Positions 52,026 to 60,208 of a DNA stretch of 64,000 nucleotides are shown in pieces. Numbering within the stretch: the first letter of the stretch is position 1; every line of letters begins with the position of its first letter. Position numbers and translations under genes: made by a program. The stretch is from Haloferax sp. Q22 (GTDB lineage: Archaea > Halobacteriota > Halobacteria > Halobacteriales > Haloferacaceae). Location: NCBI RefSeq assembly GCF_001482285.1, contig NZ_LOEP01000014.1, forward strand, positions 118,443-182,442, written 5' to 3'. A model generated the notes under the pieces. That model did not search any database. It was not told the origin of the DNA and was given only the letters and a program-made list of their open reading frames with translations.

Positions 52026-53537
52026 TCAGAACCAGTTTCCGTCGTACGTGACGTCGACGTCGCCGTACTCCCAGACGCCGTTGTGAATCACAGATTCGGT
52101 TACTTCGACGCCGCTCGACCCGTCGATGACTTTCATTCCTTCGTAGCCGTCGTGCGACTCGGCGGTGATGCCGCGGAACGTCGTCCCGTCAGCGTCGTTG
52201 ACCAGCGGGATGTGGCCCGTGTCGTAGTCGCCCCAGACGAACGTGCTGCCGTCGCCGAGTACCTTGACCGCGCGTCGATAGTCGCCACCAGTCTGCTCGA
52301 CGTCGAAGCGGTCGAGCGTGCAGTTCCCTCGTTCGAGCCGGACCGCGTGCCGACCGTTCGACCCGTCGCCGGAGCCGCCGACGCTCGACTTGAGAATGTA
52401 GACCGGGTCCGCGTCGGCGCTGCTCGGCCCGCCCACGACGAGCGCGTGGCCGCTGGTGTTGAACTCGATGTCCGTGTTGATGATATCGATTTTTCCGGCG
52501 CCCGGCGAGACGGTGACGGCCTTCGTCGACACGTCTCCGTTGACGATGACGCTCGAGTTCTGAATCCGCGCCCACTCGACGTCGTTCTGGACGCTGATGG
52601 CGCGCCCGTTCGGCTCGTCGATTCGGACGACGGTGTCGTCTATCCAGTTGTACGCACCGCCGTCGAGTCGGATGCCCCGCTGGTTCGTGTCGTCAGTGCG
52701 GCGTTCGTCCACGATGACGGTCGCGCCGTGAATCGAGCTGTAATCGCCCGAGAGCCGGATGTTGGCGATATTACTGTTCTTGAACACACCGCCGTCGACG
52801 ACGACGCGGCCGCCCTCGGTCGAACAGTAGAGACCGTTGTCGGGCCACGCGCCGACCTCACAGTCGCGGACCCAAAGCTTGCCGTCGTGGTACGGCGACA
52901 CGATGATTCCCGTGGGCCCCACGTCGATGTCGCCCGGCGTGTTGTCCGAGAACTCGCCGCCGTCGGGAATCCTGATGTTCTGGAGCGTCCCGATGCCCGA
53001 CGAACTGGTGACGTCGAACGCGAACGGGCCGTACTTCCCGCTGTCGTGTTGGCCGACGACGGAGAGGTTCCGCGCGAGGAGGTCGTCTCTGACCTGCGCT
53101 TGGACGACGCGAAGTCCCGTGTCGTCGTCGGTGAAGTCGAACTCGAAGCCCTCGACGACGAGGTCTTCCCCCGGTTGCTCGAACGTCCCCAACTTGAACA
53201 GCCACCTGCCGTCGTAGTCGGCGGCCGGGACGATAGTCGCGTTATCTCCCCGCAGTTCGAACCCGCGGAAATCGACGTGACGGAACGAGTCGCCCATGAG
53301 ATACTCGCCCTCCGGAAAATACAGAACCGTCCCGTCGTCGCACTGGATGTCGTCTAAGATCGGGTTGATAGACTCCCCACCGGTCGGATCGGCTCCCTCG
53401 TCGACGACGTTGTACCAGTCGTCGTCGGCTGATGCCGTCCCGGCGAACGAGACCGCCGCGGCCGCCCCGCCGATGCCCTTCAGTACCTGTCTCCGAGAGA
53501 CTGTCCTCCTGCGCTCTTCTGCGCCTTGATTCCGCAT
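52026..53537 (-). CDS. Tat-exported right-handed beta-helix protein, second copy
   Basis: A 503-residue protein. TVSRRQVLKGIGGAAAAVSF is a Tat leader. The start NVVDEGADPTGGESINPILD and the coils VLYFPEGEYLMGD, GFELRGDNATI and VRDCEVGAWPDNGLYCS align with the protein at 48364 over most of its length, so the two are paralogs. It probably acts on an exported polysaccharide as lyase, epimerase or depolymerase. Its own upstream region lacks the shared promoter element; AT-rich sequence at 53560-53600 may be the promoter. Confidence 0.8.
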   Translation of the reverse strand: MRNQGAEERRRTVSRRQVLKGIGGAAAAVSFAGTASADDDWYNVVDEGADPTGGESINPILDDIQCDDGTVLYFPEGEYLMGDSFRHVDFRGFELRGDNATIVPAADYDGRWLFKLGTFEQPGEDLVVEGFEFDFTDDDTGLRVVQAQVRDDLLARNLSVVGQHDSGKYGPFAFDVTSSSGIGTLQNIRIPDGGEFSDNTPGDIDVGPTGIIVSPYHDGKLWVRDCEVGAWPDNGLYCSTEGGRVVVDGGVFKNSNIANIRLSGDYSSIHGATVIVDERRTDDTNQRGIRLDGGAYNWIDDTVVRIDEPNGRAISVQNDVEWARIQNSSVIVNGDVSTKAVTVSPGAGKIDIINTDIEFNTSGHALVVGGPSSADADPVYILKSSVGGSGDGSNGRHAVRLERGNCTLDRFDVEQTGGDYRRAVKVLGDGSTFVWGDYDTGHIPLVNDADGTTFRGITAESHDGYEGMKVIDGSSGVEVTESVIHNGVWEYGDVDVTYDGNWF

Positions 53538-53697
53538 CGAGAGAACGTCTCTGCCTCTGTCTAATGAGTATTTTTAGCGTTTATCGTATTATTCAAACAG
53601 AATGTCCTTCCATATCGACGATTAGGGATGCAACTGTTAAGTAGAGTTGCTTTTGTCAAATTATATTTCCGTTATCCGTTACAAGACGGGCCGCGAA

Positions 53698-54267
53698 TCA
53701 GCGGCGCAGGCCGGCGACACGGCGAGCCCACCGAAGTCCCGGCGTCCCGTCGAGCACCCACAGCAGAACGACCACCCCGAAGACGGCCGCGTAACCGACG
53801 ACGAGCCCCGTGTTCTCGGGGCGCAGCATCTGATAGAGGAACGTCTGGAAGTACTCCGCGAACCGCTGGACAAAGCCGAGGTCGTTCGAGTACGGCTCCC
53901 GCGGTGCGAGCGGCCAGAGCAGCCTCCCGAGGTTCGGCCCGTTCGCCCGGAGGGCGAGCAGGTCGCCGATGAGGTGCGACCCGTACCCGGCGACCGCGGC
54001 GACCGCGAGTTTCACCCTGTTCCGCGTCCAGAGCGCCCCCGCGAGAAGTCCCACGAGCGGTGCGCCGACGAGGAGCGAGTGCGCCGGGCCGTACCCCGTC
54101 GTGACGACGCCGAGCGTCCACGAGAGCGGCTTGTCCACGAGGTCGGGAACCTGCGTCATCACCGCGAGGGTGACGCCGGCCGCGTCACCGATAGGTGTCT
54201 CCCACGCGGCGCGGTTCGCGAGGGAGTACAGCACGTAGCCGAAGACGAGATGCTCCCACGGCCACAT
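53698..54267 (-). CDS. YdjM/LexA-binding-type membrane-bound metal-dependent hydrolase
   Basis: A 189-residue protein starting MWPWEHLVFGYVLYSLANRA. It has four or more helices with VPDLVDKPLSWTLG and GPAHSLLVGAP carrying the conserved Asp/His residues, and GYGSHLIGDLLALRANGPNL with further H/D ligands. The family (PF04307) is a set of membrane-bound hydrolases of unknown substrate. Its start shares one base with the stop of the DUF1616 gene, so both are translated from one transcript. Confidence 0.85.
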   Translation of the reverse strand: MWPWEHLVFGYVLYSLANRAAWETPIGDAAGVTLAVMTQVPDLVDKPLSWTLGVVTTGYGPAHSLLVGAPLVGLLAGALWTRNRVKLAVAAVAGYGSHLIGDLLALRANGPNLGRLLWPLAPREPYSNDLGFVQRFAEYFQTFLYQMLRPENTGLVVGYAAVFGVVVLLWVLDGTPGLRWARRVAGLRR

Positions 54268-55355
54268 CAGGCCGAGATCCCCCCAATCGAACCCGGCCGA
54301 CCGAGTTGCGCGGTGGTGTCGCCGCCGCCGTCGCCGACCGACACGACGAGTTGGACGGTCCGATACGAGTTCTCGCGGTTCGCATCGTCGGGAGCGTCAC
54401 CTTTGTAGACGTGATAGACGAGTCGGAGCGACTCACCGGACATCGTCGGTCGAACGTCCTGTTGGACGTAGGCGGTCTCGTTGTCCTCGACCGACGCTTG
54501 CGTTCGGTCGAGTTCGCGCTCTTCGACCACCTGTGTCCCGTTCGGCGTTCTGTCGAGTCGCTGAAGCTCCGTGACGACCGTGTACGTCGTCGACTCGTGT
54601 TCGTGGTTCTCCAGCGCCAGCGTCACCGGGACTTGCTCCCCCGAACTGAGCTGCTGGGGATAGCCGCTGGCCTCGTAGCCCGACTCGTTTTGGGTCACGA
54701 GGTACGCTTCGGTGAAGTCCGTCTCGGGAGTCTGCGTCTCGACCATTGCGAACCCGACGCTGCTGAGGAACGCGACAAGGCTGACAACCACGAGGAGGTT
54801 GACGGCGAGCGAGACGGGCGAACTCCGCGACTCGGAGGACAGCGGGGACGTGACCGCACCGGCGGTCGCCGCCACGCTCCCGAGGACGGTACTGAGCGGC
54901 GGGGCTCCGGCTCGCGCGTCCGGGGGGAGCAGCAGGCGCCGGGCGACGGCGACCGCGGTGAACAACATCGTCACGCCGAACACGCCGAGCGCGACGATGC
55001 TCGCGTCGAACCCCTGTCCGACGAGGTTGGTGACGAGCGCGACCGCGGCGACGAGCGCGAGGCTCAACGCCGCCGAGAGGACCAGTCGAACGGAGTAGAG
55101 CAGTCCGGCGGTGTGGCGCGTCGGTCGCGTCAGCGCCGACTCGTCGTCCATGGTGTCGGACTCGACGTCCGACCGCCGTTCCGGGAACACCGCGGCGAGG
55201 AGCGCGTATCCCGGGTAGAGGACGATGAGCGGCACGACGAACAGACTCCGGACGACGGACCCGGAGAAGTCGAGCATGACCACCGCGAGCGCGGCGATTG
55301 CCCCCGCGACCACGAGGAGTAAGTCGAGTGTCCAGCGACGGGTAGACGACTTCAT
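54267..55355 (-). CDS. DUF1616 family membrane protein
   Basis: A 362-residue protein with four helices in the first 220 residues (LLLVVAGAIAALAVVMLDFS; LFVVPLIVLYPGYALLAAVF) and an external domain with TEAYLVTQNESGYEASGYP and VPVTLALENHEHESTTYTVV. LYPGYALLAAVFPE is a DUF1616 mark. ATG 55355 gives a usual N-terminus (MKSSTRRWTLDLL). The family is frequent in archaeal surface-glycan loci but has no defined activity. Confidence 0.85.
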   Translation of the reverse strand: MKSSTRRWTLDLLLVVAGAIAALAVVMLDFSGSVVRSLFVVPLIVLYPGYALLAAVFPERRSDVESDTMDDESALTRPTRHTAGLLYSVRLVLSAALSLALVAAVALVTNLVGQGFDASIVALGVFGVTMLFTAVAVARRLLLPPDARAGAPPLSTVLGSVAATAGAVTSPLSSESRSSPVSLAVNLLVVVSLVAFLSSVGFAMVETQTPETDFTEAYLVTQNESGYEASGYPQQLSSGEQVPVTLALENHEHESTTYTVVTELQRLDRTPNGTQVVEERELDRTQASVEDNETAYVQQDVRPTMSGESLRLVYHVYKGDAPDDANRENSYRTVQLVVSVGDGGGDTTAQLGRPGSIGGISA

Positions 55356-55578
55356 CACCCGCGCCTTGACAGTCCGTGTTGAAAAATGGCCGCGACCGTT
55401 CACGCCCGAAACCGGTCGAAAGAGGGGCTTAGCGGTCTGATAAGGGCGGATGGCTGACTGCGCCGACGGCGGCGGTCAGGGGGTGACGCTCCGAAAAATC
55501 GAGGAATTCCGACGCTGGTTGGTGAGCGTTCGCACGGCCGGGACGGCTCGCTTTCCGCCGTTTTCGGGCGTCTGCGGG

Positions 55579-55600
55579 CTTATCGTCCCGATAATAATGG
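55579..55600 (+). promoter_or_regulatory. shared surface-locus promoter element, copy 10
   Basis: CTTATC, then ATAATAATGG with the 8-nt gap. It lies 62 bp before the 42-residue protein that opens the dehydrogenase operon. The first and second boxes also form a short palindrome (TTATCG/CGATAA). Confidence 0.7.
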
Positions 55601-55661
55601 CCGTTTCGCGTGACCTCCGTTTCGAACCGCGGGCCACGACGGCCCGCGGCGTGACCAACAC

Positions 55662-55790
55662 ATGCGCACCAAAACCAAACTCCTCGCGGCGCTCGTCGCA
55701 CTGTTCGTGCTCGTAACCACCCTCCGGTCGGACGGCGACGTGTCGCCCGCCGACGAGGACGAGACGATCGCCGATTCGGCCCAGACATGA
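55662..55790 (+). CDS. 42-residue membrane/exported peptide opening the dehydrogenase operon
   Basis: MRTKTKLLAALVALFVLVTT, then LRSDGDVSPADEDETIADSA and a stop. One hydrophobic helix is followed by an acidic tail. The stop overlaps the acyltransferase start by four bases (ATGA), so its translation feeds the next gene. Codon use is typical of the genome. It could be a leader peptide or a small accessory subunit. No family is recognised. Confidence 0.65.
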   Translation: MRTKTKLLAALVALFVLVTTLRSDGDVSPADEDETIADSAQT

Positions 55791-56368
55791 ACTTGTACGT
55801 CACGGGGTCCAACTGCGAGATAGACGACGACGTCACCCTCGGGTACCCGGCCAGCGACGAGTCACAGCAGACGATCGTCGGCGACGACGCCCGAATCCGC
55901 TCGGGGACCATCGTCTACAGCGACGTGACCATCGGCGACGGCTTCGTCACCGGCCACGATGCGCTCGTCCGCGAAGACACCCGAATCGGTGACAACGTCG
56001 TCGTCGGAACCAACACCGTCATCGACGGCACCGCGACCATCGGTTCGAACGTGAGCCTCCAGACCCGGGTCTACGTTCCGACCCACACGCACATCGGCGA
56101 CGACGTGTTCGTCGGGCCGGGCGCGGTGCTCACGAACGACCCGTATCCAGTCCGGCAGGACGTCGAGATGACCGGTCCGACGCTCGAAGACGGCGTCTCG
56201 GTCGGCGGGAACGCAACGATCCTCCCCGACGTGACCGTCGGCGAGAACGCGTTTGTCGCCGCCGGCGCGACCGTCACCGAGGACGTTCCGCCGGAGACGC
56301 TCGCGGTCGGAACGCCCGCCGAACACCGCCCACTCCCGGCGAAGCTCCAGGGAGCGAACACCATATGA
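55787..56368 (+). CDS. left-handed beta-helix (hexapeptide) acyltransferase
   Basis: A 193-residue protein composed of hexapeptide repeats: TLGYPASDES, then IVYSDVTIGDGFVTGHDALV, NVVVGTNTVIDGTATIGSNV and ILPDVTVGENAFVAAGATVT, ending with the usual VPPETLAVGTPAEHRP. It is like WlbB/PglD-type sugar N-acetyltransferases. It would acetylate the amino group made by the DegT aminotransferase at 33155, giving a diacetamido or acetylated amino sugar. It overlaps the upstream small gene and the downstream dehydrogenase by four bases each. Confidence 0.92.
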   Translation: MNLYVTGSNCEIDDDVTLGYPASDESQQTIVGDDARIRSGTIVYSDVTIGDGFVTGHDALVREDTRIGDNVVVGTNTVIDGTATIGSNVSLQTRVYVPTHTHIGDDVFVGPGAVLTNDPYPVRQDVEMTGPTLEDGVSVGGNATILPDVTVGENAFVAAGATVTEDVPPETLAVGTPAEHRPLPAKLQGANTI

Positions 56369-57753
56369 GCACGCAATCTTCAGTCACGACTATCTACGGC
56401 TCCGAACGCACCGAAGACGAACAGATAGCCGCGCTCACGTCCGGCGACGTGCCGGTCGGCGTCTACGGCCTCGGCAAGATGGGGCTTCCCCTCGCCTCCG
56501 TCTACGCCGAGACTACCGGTAACGTCACCGGCGCGGACATCGACACCGACGTCGTCCGCGAGATAAACGCCGGTCGCAACCACATCGTCGGCGAACCCGG
56601 ACTCGACGAACTCGTCGAAGAACTCGTCGAGGACGGCGCGCTCGTCGCCAACACGGAACCGCGTGAGGTCGCCGACGAGGCGAGCATTCACGTGGTTATC
56701 GTCCCGACACTCGTCGACGAGGCGGGCCGTCCGGACCTCTCGGTCATCGAGGCGGTCGCACGAGACATCGGGAAGGGACTCGACGAGGGCGACCTCGTCG
56801 TCTTCGAATCGACGCTCCCGCCGCGCTCCTGTCGCGACGCGCTCCTGCCGCTTCTCGAATCCGAAAGCGGTCTCTCGCTCGGCGAGTTCGGCCTCGCGTT
56901 CTGCCCCGAGCGGACCTCGTCCGGGCGCGCGTTGAAGGACATCCGCGGGGCGTACCCGAAGGTCGTCGGCGGCGCCGACGACGAGAGCACCCGTGCCGCG
57001 TCGCTCATCTACGACCAGATTTCGTCGAACGAGGTCATCACGGTCTCGGACACGACGACCGCGGAGGCGGTCAAGGTGTTCGAGGGCGTCTACCGCGACG
57101 TGAACATAGCGCTCGCGAACGAACTCGCCACCCACGCGGGCGAGTTCGAAATCGACGTGACCGAGGCCATCGACGTGGCCAACACCCAACCGTTCTGCGA
57201 AATTCACACGCCCGGCGCGGGCGTCGGCGGCCACTGCATCCCGTACTACCCGCAGTTCCTCATCACGCAGTTCGAGACGGGGTCGCCGCTCATGGAGACG
57301 GCTCGCGCCGTCAACGACGAGATGCCGCACGTCACCGCGCAGACGGCGCTCGACCGACTGGCGGCGCGGGGTATCGACCCCGAGGACGCGACCGTTCTCG
57401 TCCTCGGTCTCACCTACCGCGCCGGCGTCGAAGAGATTCGCAAGACGCCGGCGCTCCCCGTCGTCGAACATCTCGATGAAGCGGGCGCGGACGTGGTCGC
57501 GACCGACCCCATCCTCGACGACACCGCCGTCTTCGAGGACGCCGGCGCGACGGTGATGCGCGGCGTGACGAGCGACGACCTGTCGCCGGACGCCATCGTC
57601 CTCGTGACGGCCCACGAGTCGTTCGACCACCTCGACGTTCCCGCCTTCGCCGACGACGACCGCCCGGTCGTCTTCGTCGACGGGCGGCAGGCCGCCACGG
57701 AGTACCGCGACCACGACCGCGTCGACTACGAGGGAATCGGTCTTCATGACTGA
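56365..57753 (+). CDS. UDP-sugar 6-dehydrogenase (first of two), UDP-ManNAc/GlcNAc type
   Basis: A 462-residue enzyme. The Rossmann glycines are in VGVYGLGKMGLPLASVY. Other signatures are FCPERTSSGRALKDIR, the lysine/asparagine helix TAEAVKVFEGVYRDVNIALA and the catalytic cysteine in GAGVGGHCIPYYPQFLI. The C-terminal Rossmann domain has VLVLGLTYRAGVEEIRKTPA. The enzyme oxidises a nucleotide sugar twice with NAD to a uronic acid. It overlaps the acyltransferase by four bases and the next dehydrogenase by eight. The N-terminus is about 30 residues longer than in the second enzyme. Confidence 0.92.
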   Translation: MSTQSSVTTIYGSERTEDEQIAALTSGDVPVGVYGLGKMGLPLASVYAETTGNVTGADIDTDVVREINAGRNHIVGEPGLDELVEELVEDGALVANTEPREVADEASIHVVIVPTLVDEAGRPDLSVIEAVARDIGKGLDEGDLVVFESTLPPRSCRDALLPLLESESGLSLGEFGLAFCPERTSSGRALKDIRGAYPKVVGGADDESTRAASLIYDQISSNEVITVSDTTTAEAVKVFEGVYRDVNIALANELATHAGEFEIDVTEAIDVANTQPFCEIHTPGAGVGGHCIPYYPQFLITQFETGSPLMETARAVNDEMPHVTAQTALDRLAARGIDPEDATVLVLGLTYRAGVEEIRKTPALPVVEHLDEAGADVVATDPILDDTAVFEDAGATVMRGVTSDDLSPDAIVLVTAHESFDHLDVPAFADDDRPVVFVDGRQAATEYRDHDRVDYEGIGLHD

Positions 57754-59032
57754 CACCGTCTGCGTCGTCGGCCTCGGCTACGTCGGCCTGCCGCTGGCCA
57801 TCGAGTTCGACCGCGCCGGGAAGTCGGTCATCGGCTACGACGTCGACCCAGACAAGGTCTCGACACTCTCGGCGGGGACGGACCCCACCGGGGACGTAAC
57901 CGACGAGGGCGTCGCGGCCTCAGACGTGCTGTTCACGACGGACGCGACGCACATCTCGGACGCGGACTTCGTCATCGTGACGGTCCCGACCCCGGTCGAC
58001 AGCATGGAGAATCCCGACCTCACGTTCGTCGAATCCGCGGCCGAGACCATCGGCCAGCACGTCTCTCCGGGGACGACCGTCGTCCTCGAATCCACCGTCT
58101 ATCCCGGCGCGACCGAGTCCGTCCTCGTCCCCGCGCTCGAATCCGAGTCCGGATTCGCCGTGGGTGAGGACATTTTCGTCGGCTACTCGCCGGAGCGCGC
58201 GTCGCCCGGTGATACCGGGCGGAGCGTCAAGGACGTGGTCAAGGTAGTCGGTGCCAACTCGGAGGGGGTCCGCGAGCGCCTCGCCGACCTCTACGGGAGT
58301 ATCGTCGACGCCGGTATCCACCGCGCGCCCGACATCGAGACGGCGGAGGCGTCGAAGGTCATCGAAAACGTCCAGCGCGACATGAACATCGCGCTCGTCA
58401 ACGAACTGGCCATCGCGTGCGACCACATGGGCCTGACGACCAAGGACGTACTCGAAGCCGCGGGGACGAAGTGGAACTTCCACGACGGTTACTCCCCGGG
58501 CTTCGTCGGCGGCCACTGCATTCCCGTCGACCCGTTCTACCTCACCTACCGCTCCAAGCGCGAGGGCTTCTCGCCGAAACTCGTGTTGCAGGCGCGCGAA
58601 ATCAACGAGTACGTCCCGGTTCACGCCGCCCGCAAGGCGGTCAAGACTATCAACGAGTCGGGGCGCGTCCTCCAGGACACGCGACTGCTCGTCCTCGGAC
58701 TCGCTTACAAGCCGGGCGTCGGCGACATCCGAAGCTCCGACGTGAGCACGATGATAGAGAAACTCGACGAGTTCCACGTCGACTGCGTCGGCTACGACCC
58801 TCACGCCGACCCCGACGAGTCGCGGGAGGTCTTCGGCATCGACGTGGTCGAGTCGGTCGACTTCGACGCCTACGACGGCGTCGTCGTGGCGACCGGTCAC
58901 GAGGAGTTCACCGACTACGACCTCGACGAGATGGCCGCCGCGCTCGGGTCCGACCCGGTCATGATAGACGTGGCCGACGTGTTCGACGCCGACAAGGCCG
59001 ACGAGCGCGGCTTCCACTACGCGCAGCTCTGA
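57746..59032 (+). CDS. UDP-sugar 6-dehydrogenase (second of two), TviB/WbpA-like
   Basis: A 428-residue enzyme. VCVVGLGYVGLPLAIEFDRA is the NAD-binding motif; YSPERASPGDTGRSVKDVVK resembles the UDP-GlcNAc dehydrogenases of Vi-antigen and WbpA type; the catalytic cysteine is in GFVGGHCIPVDPFYLTYRS. The last domain reads VLGLAYKPGVGDIRSSDVST. It makes a uronic acid nucleotide. Its closeness to the first dehydrogenase suggests two different acidic sugars, or a pathway with two oxidations. An eight-base overlap couples their translation. Confidence 0.93.
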   Translation: MTDTVCVVGLGYVGLPLAIEFDRAGKSVIGYDVDPDKVSTLSAGTDPTGDVTDEGVAASDVLFTTDATHISDADFVIVTVPTPVDSMENPDLTFVESAAETIGQHVSPGTTVVLESTVYPGATESVLVPALESESGFAVGEDIFVGYSPERASPGDTGRSVKDVVKVVGANSEGVRERLADLYGSIVDAGIHRAPDIETAEASKVIENVQRDMNIALVNELAIACDHMGLTTKDVLEAAGTKWNFHDGYSPGFVGGHCIPVDPFYLTYRSKREGFSPKLVLQAREINEYVPVHAARKAVKTINESGRVLQDTRLLVLGLAYKPGVGDIRSSDVSTMIEKLDEFHVDCVGYDPHADPDESREVFGIDVVESVDFDAYDGVVVATGHEEFTDYDLDEMAAALGSDPVMIDVADVFDADKADERGFHYAQL

Positions 59033-59041
59033 GACACCGCG

Positions 59042-60067
59042 ATGGACATCCTCATCACGATTCAGCACCCCGCGCACGTTCACTTCTTCAAGCACGCCAT
59101 CGACGAGTTCGAGGCCCGCGGCCACGGGGTCCACGTTCGCGCCCTCGACAAGGACGTCGCCGTGGACCTCCTCGACGAGTACGAAATCGACTACGAGGTC
59201 GTCGGCTCCCGCGGCGATTCGCTTTCCGGCGTCGCGCTGTCGACGCTCGGTATCGAGTATCGCCTGTTTCGCGCCGCGCGGGACATCGACCCGGATGTCG
59301 TCGCCTCCATCGGCGGGTTCGAGGCCGCACACGTCGCGAAACTCGTCGGAGCGGCGTGCGTCGTCTTCACCGACACAGAGCACGCGACGCTCTCGAACGC
59401 GCTGACCTTCCCCTTCGCAGACGAGGTTGCCACGCCGAAGTGCTACCGCGACGACGCCGGTTCGAACCACTACCGATACCCGAGTTACCACGAACTCGCG
59501 TACCTCCACCCCGACCGGTTCGACCCCGACCCGTCGGCGCTCGACGGCCTGCCGGTCGACGCCGACGACACGTACGCCGTCGTCCGGTTGGTCAGTTGGG
59601 GCGCGGCGCACGACATCGGCGACGAGGGTCTCGACGGCCTCACCAAGTTAGTCGGTCGCCTCGAAGACGCGGGCGCATCGGTACTCATCTCCGCGGAGGG
59701 CGATTCACTTCCCACTGAGTTAGCAGACTACGCCACCACCATCGATCCGCACCTCATCCACCACGTGCTCGCGTACGCCGACCTCTTTATCGGCGAGAGC
59801 GGGACGATGGCCTCCGAGAGCGCCGTGCTCGGGACGCCGACCGTCTACGTCCACAGCGCGAACCCCGGGCTCATGCGCGACCTCGCGTCGTTCGACCTGC
59901 TGTTCGGGTACCACGGCGAACATCGGAACGAACGCGCCGCGGACCGGGCGGTCGACATCCTCCGGTCGACCGACGCCGACTGGGAGGCCCGCCGACAGCG
60001 ACTCCTCGAAGAGAACGTGGACGCGACGGACATCATCGTCGAACGGGTTCTCGCGGCCGTCGAGTAG
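59042..60067 (+). CDS. DUF354 family glycosyltransferase-like protein
   Basis: A 341-residue protein with a GT-B-like layout and no membrane segment. The start MDILITIQHPAHVHFFKHAI and the block SIGGFEAAHVAKLVGAACVV fit DUF354 proteins, which resemble UDP-GlcNAc 2-epimerase/MurG-type folds. FIGESGTMASESAVLGTPTV is the nucleotide-binding loop near the end. It begins 9 bp after the dehydrogenase. The likely role is nucleotide-sugar processing or transfer in the same pathway; which one cannot be decided from sequence alone. Confidence 0.85.
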   Translation: MDILITIQHPAHVHFFKHAIDEFEARGHGVHVRALDKDVAVDLLDEYEIDYEVVGSRGDSLSGVALSTLGIEYRLFRAARDIDPDVVASIGGFEAAHVAKLVGAACVVFTDTEHATLSNALTFPFADEVATPKCYRDDAGSNHYRYPSYHELAYLHPDRFDPDPSALDGLPVDADDTYAVVRLVSWGAAHDIGDEGLDGLTKLVGRLEDAGASVLISAEGDSLPTELADYATTIDPHLIHHVLAYADLFIGESGTMASESAVLGTPTVYVHSANPGLMRDLASFDLLFGYHGEHRNERAADRAVDILRSTDADWEARRQRLLEENVDATDIIVERVLAAVE

Positions 60068-60162
60068 CGGCCGTCGACTAGCCGCTCGTCCCCGCGTTTC
60101 GCCGCTCGTTCTCGGACCGTGACTGAGGCCTCGAAATAGCCGATTCTCGACGGTTCACGCCG

Positions 60163-60183
60163 TTTATCTGCTATATAATAAGG
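60163..60183 (+). promoter_or_regulatory. shared surface-locus promoter element, copy 11
   Basis: TTTATC, then ATAATAAGG with the 8-nt gap; one mismatch in the first position. It is 25 bp before the ATP-grasp gene. Confidence 0.65.
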
Positions 60184-60208
60184 GGCCCTTGGTGTCTGTC
60201 TCGTCTCG

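Noticed and set aside
55450..55716. Plus-strand frame MADCADGGG... behind a degenerate promoter-like element at 55428
   Set aside because: It runs across the full promoter element at 55579 and overlaps the better-supported 42-residue gene. The sequence has no domain.
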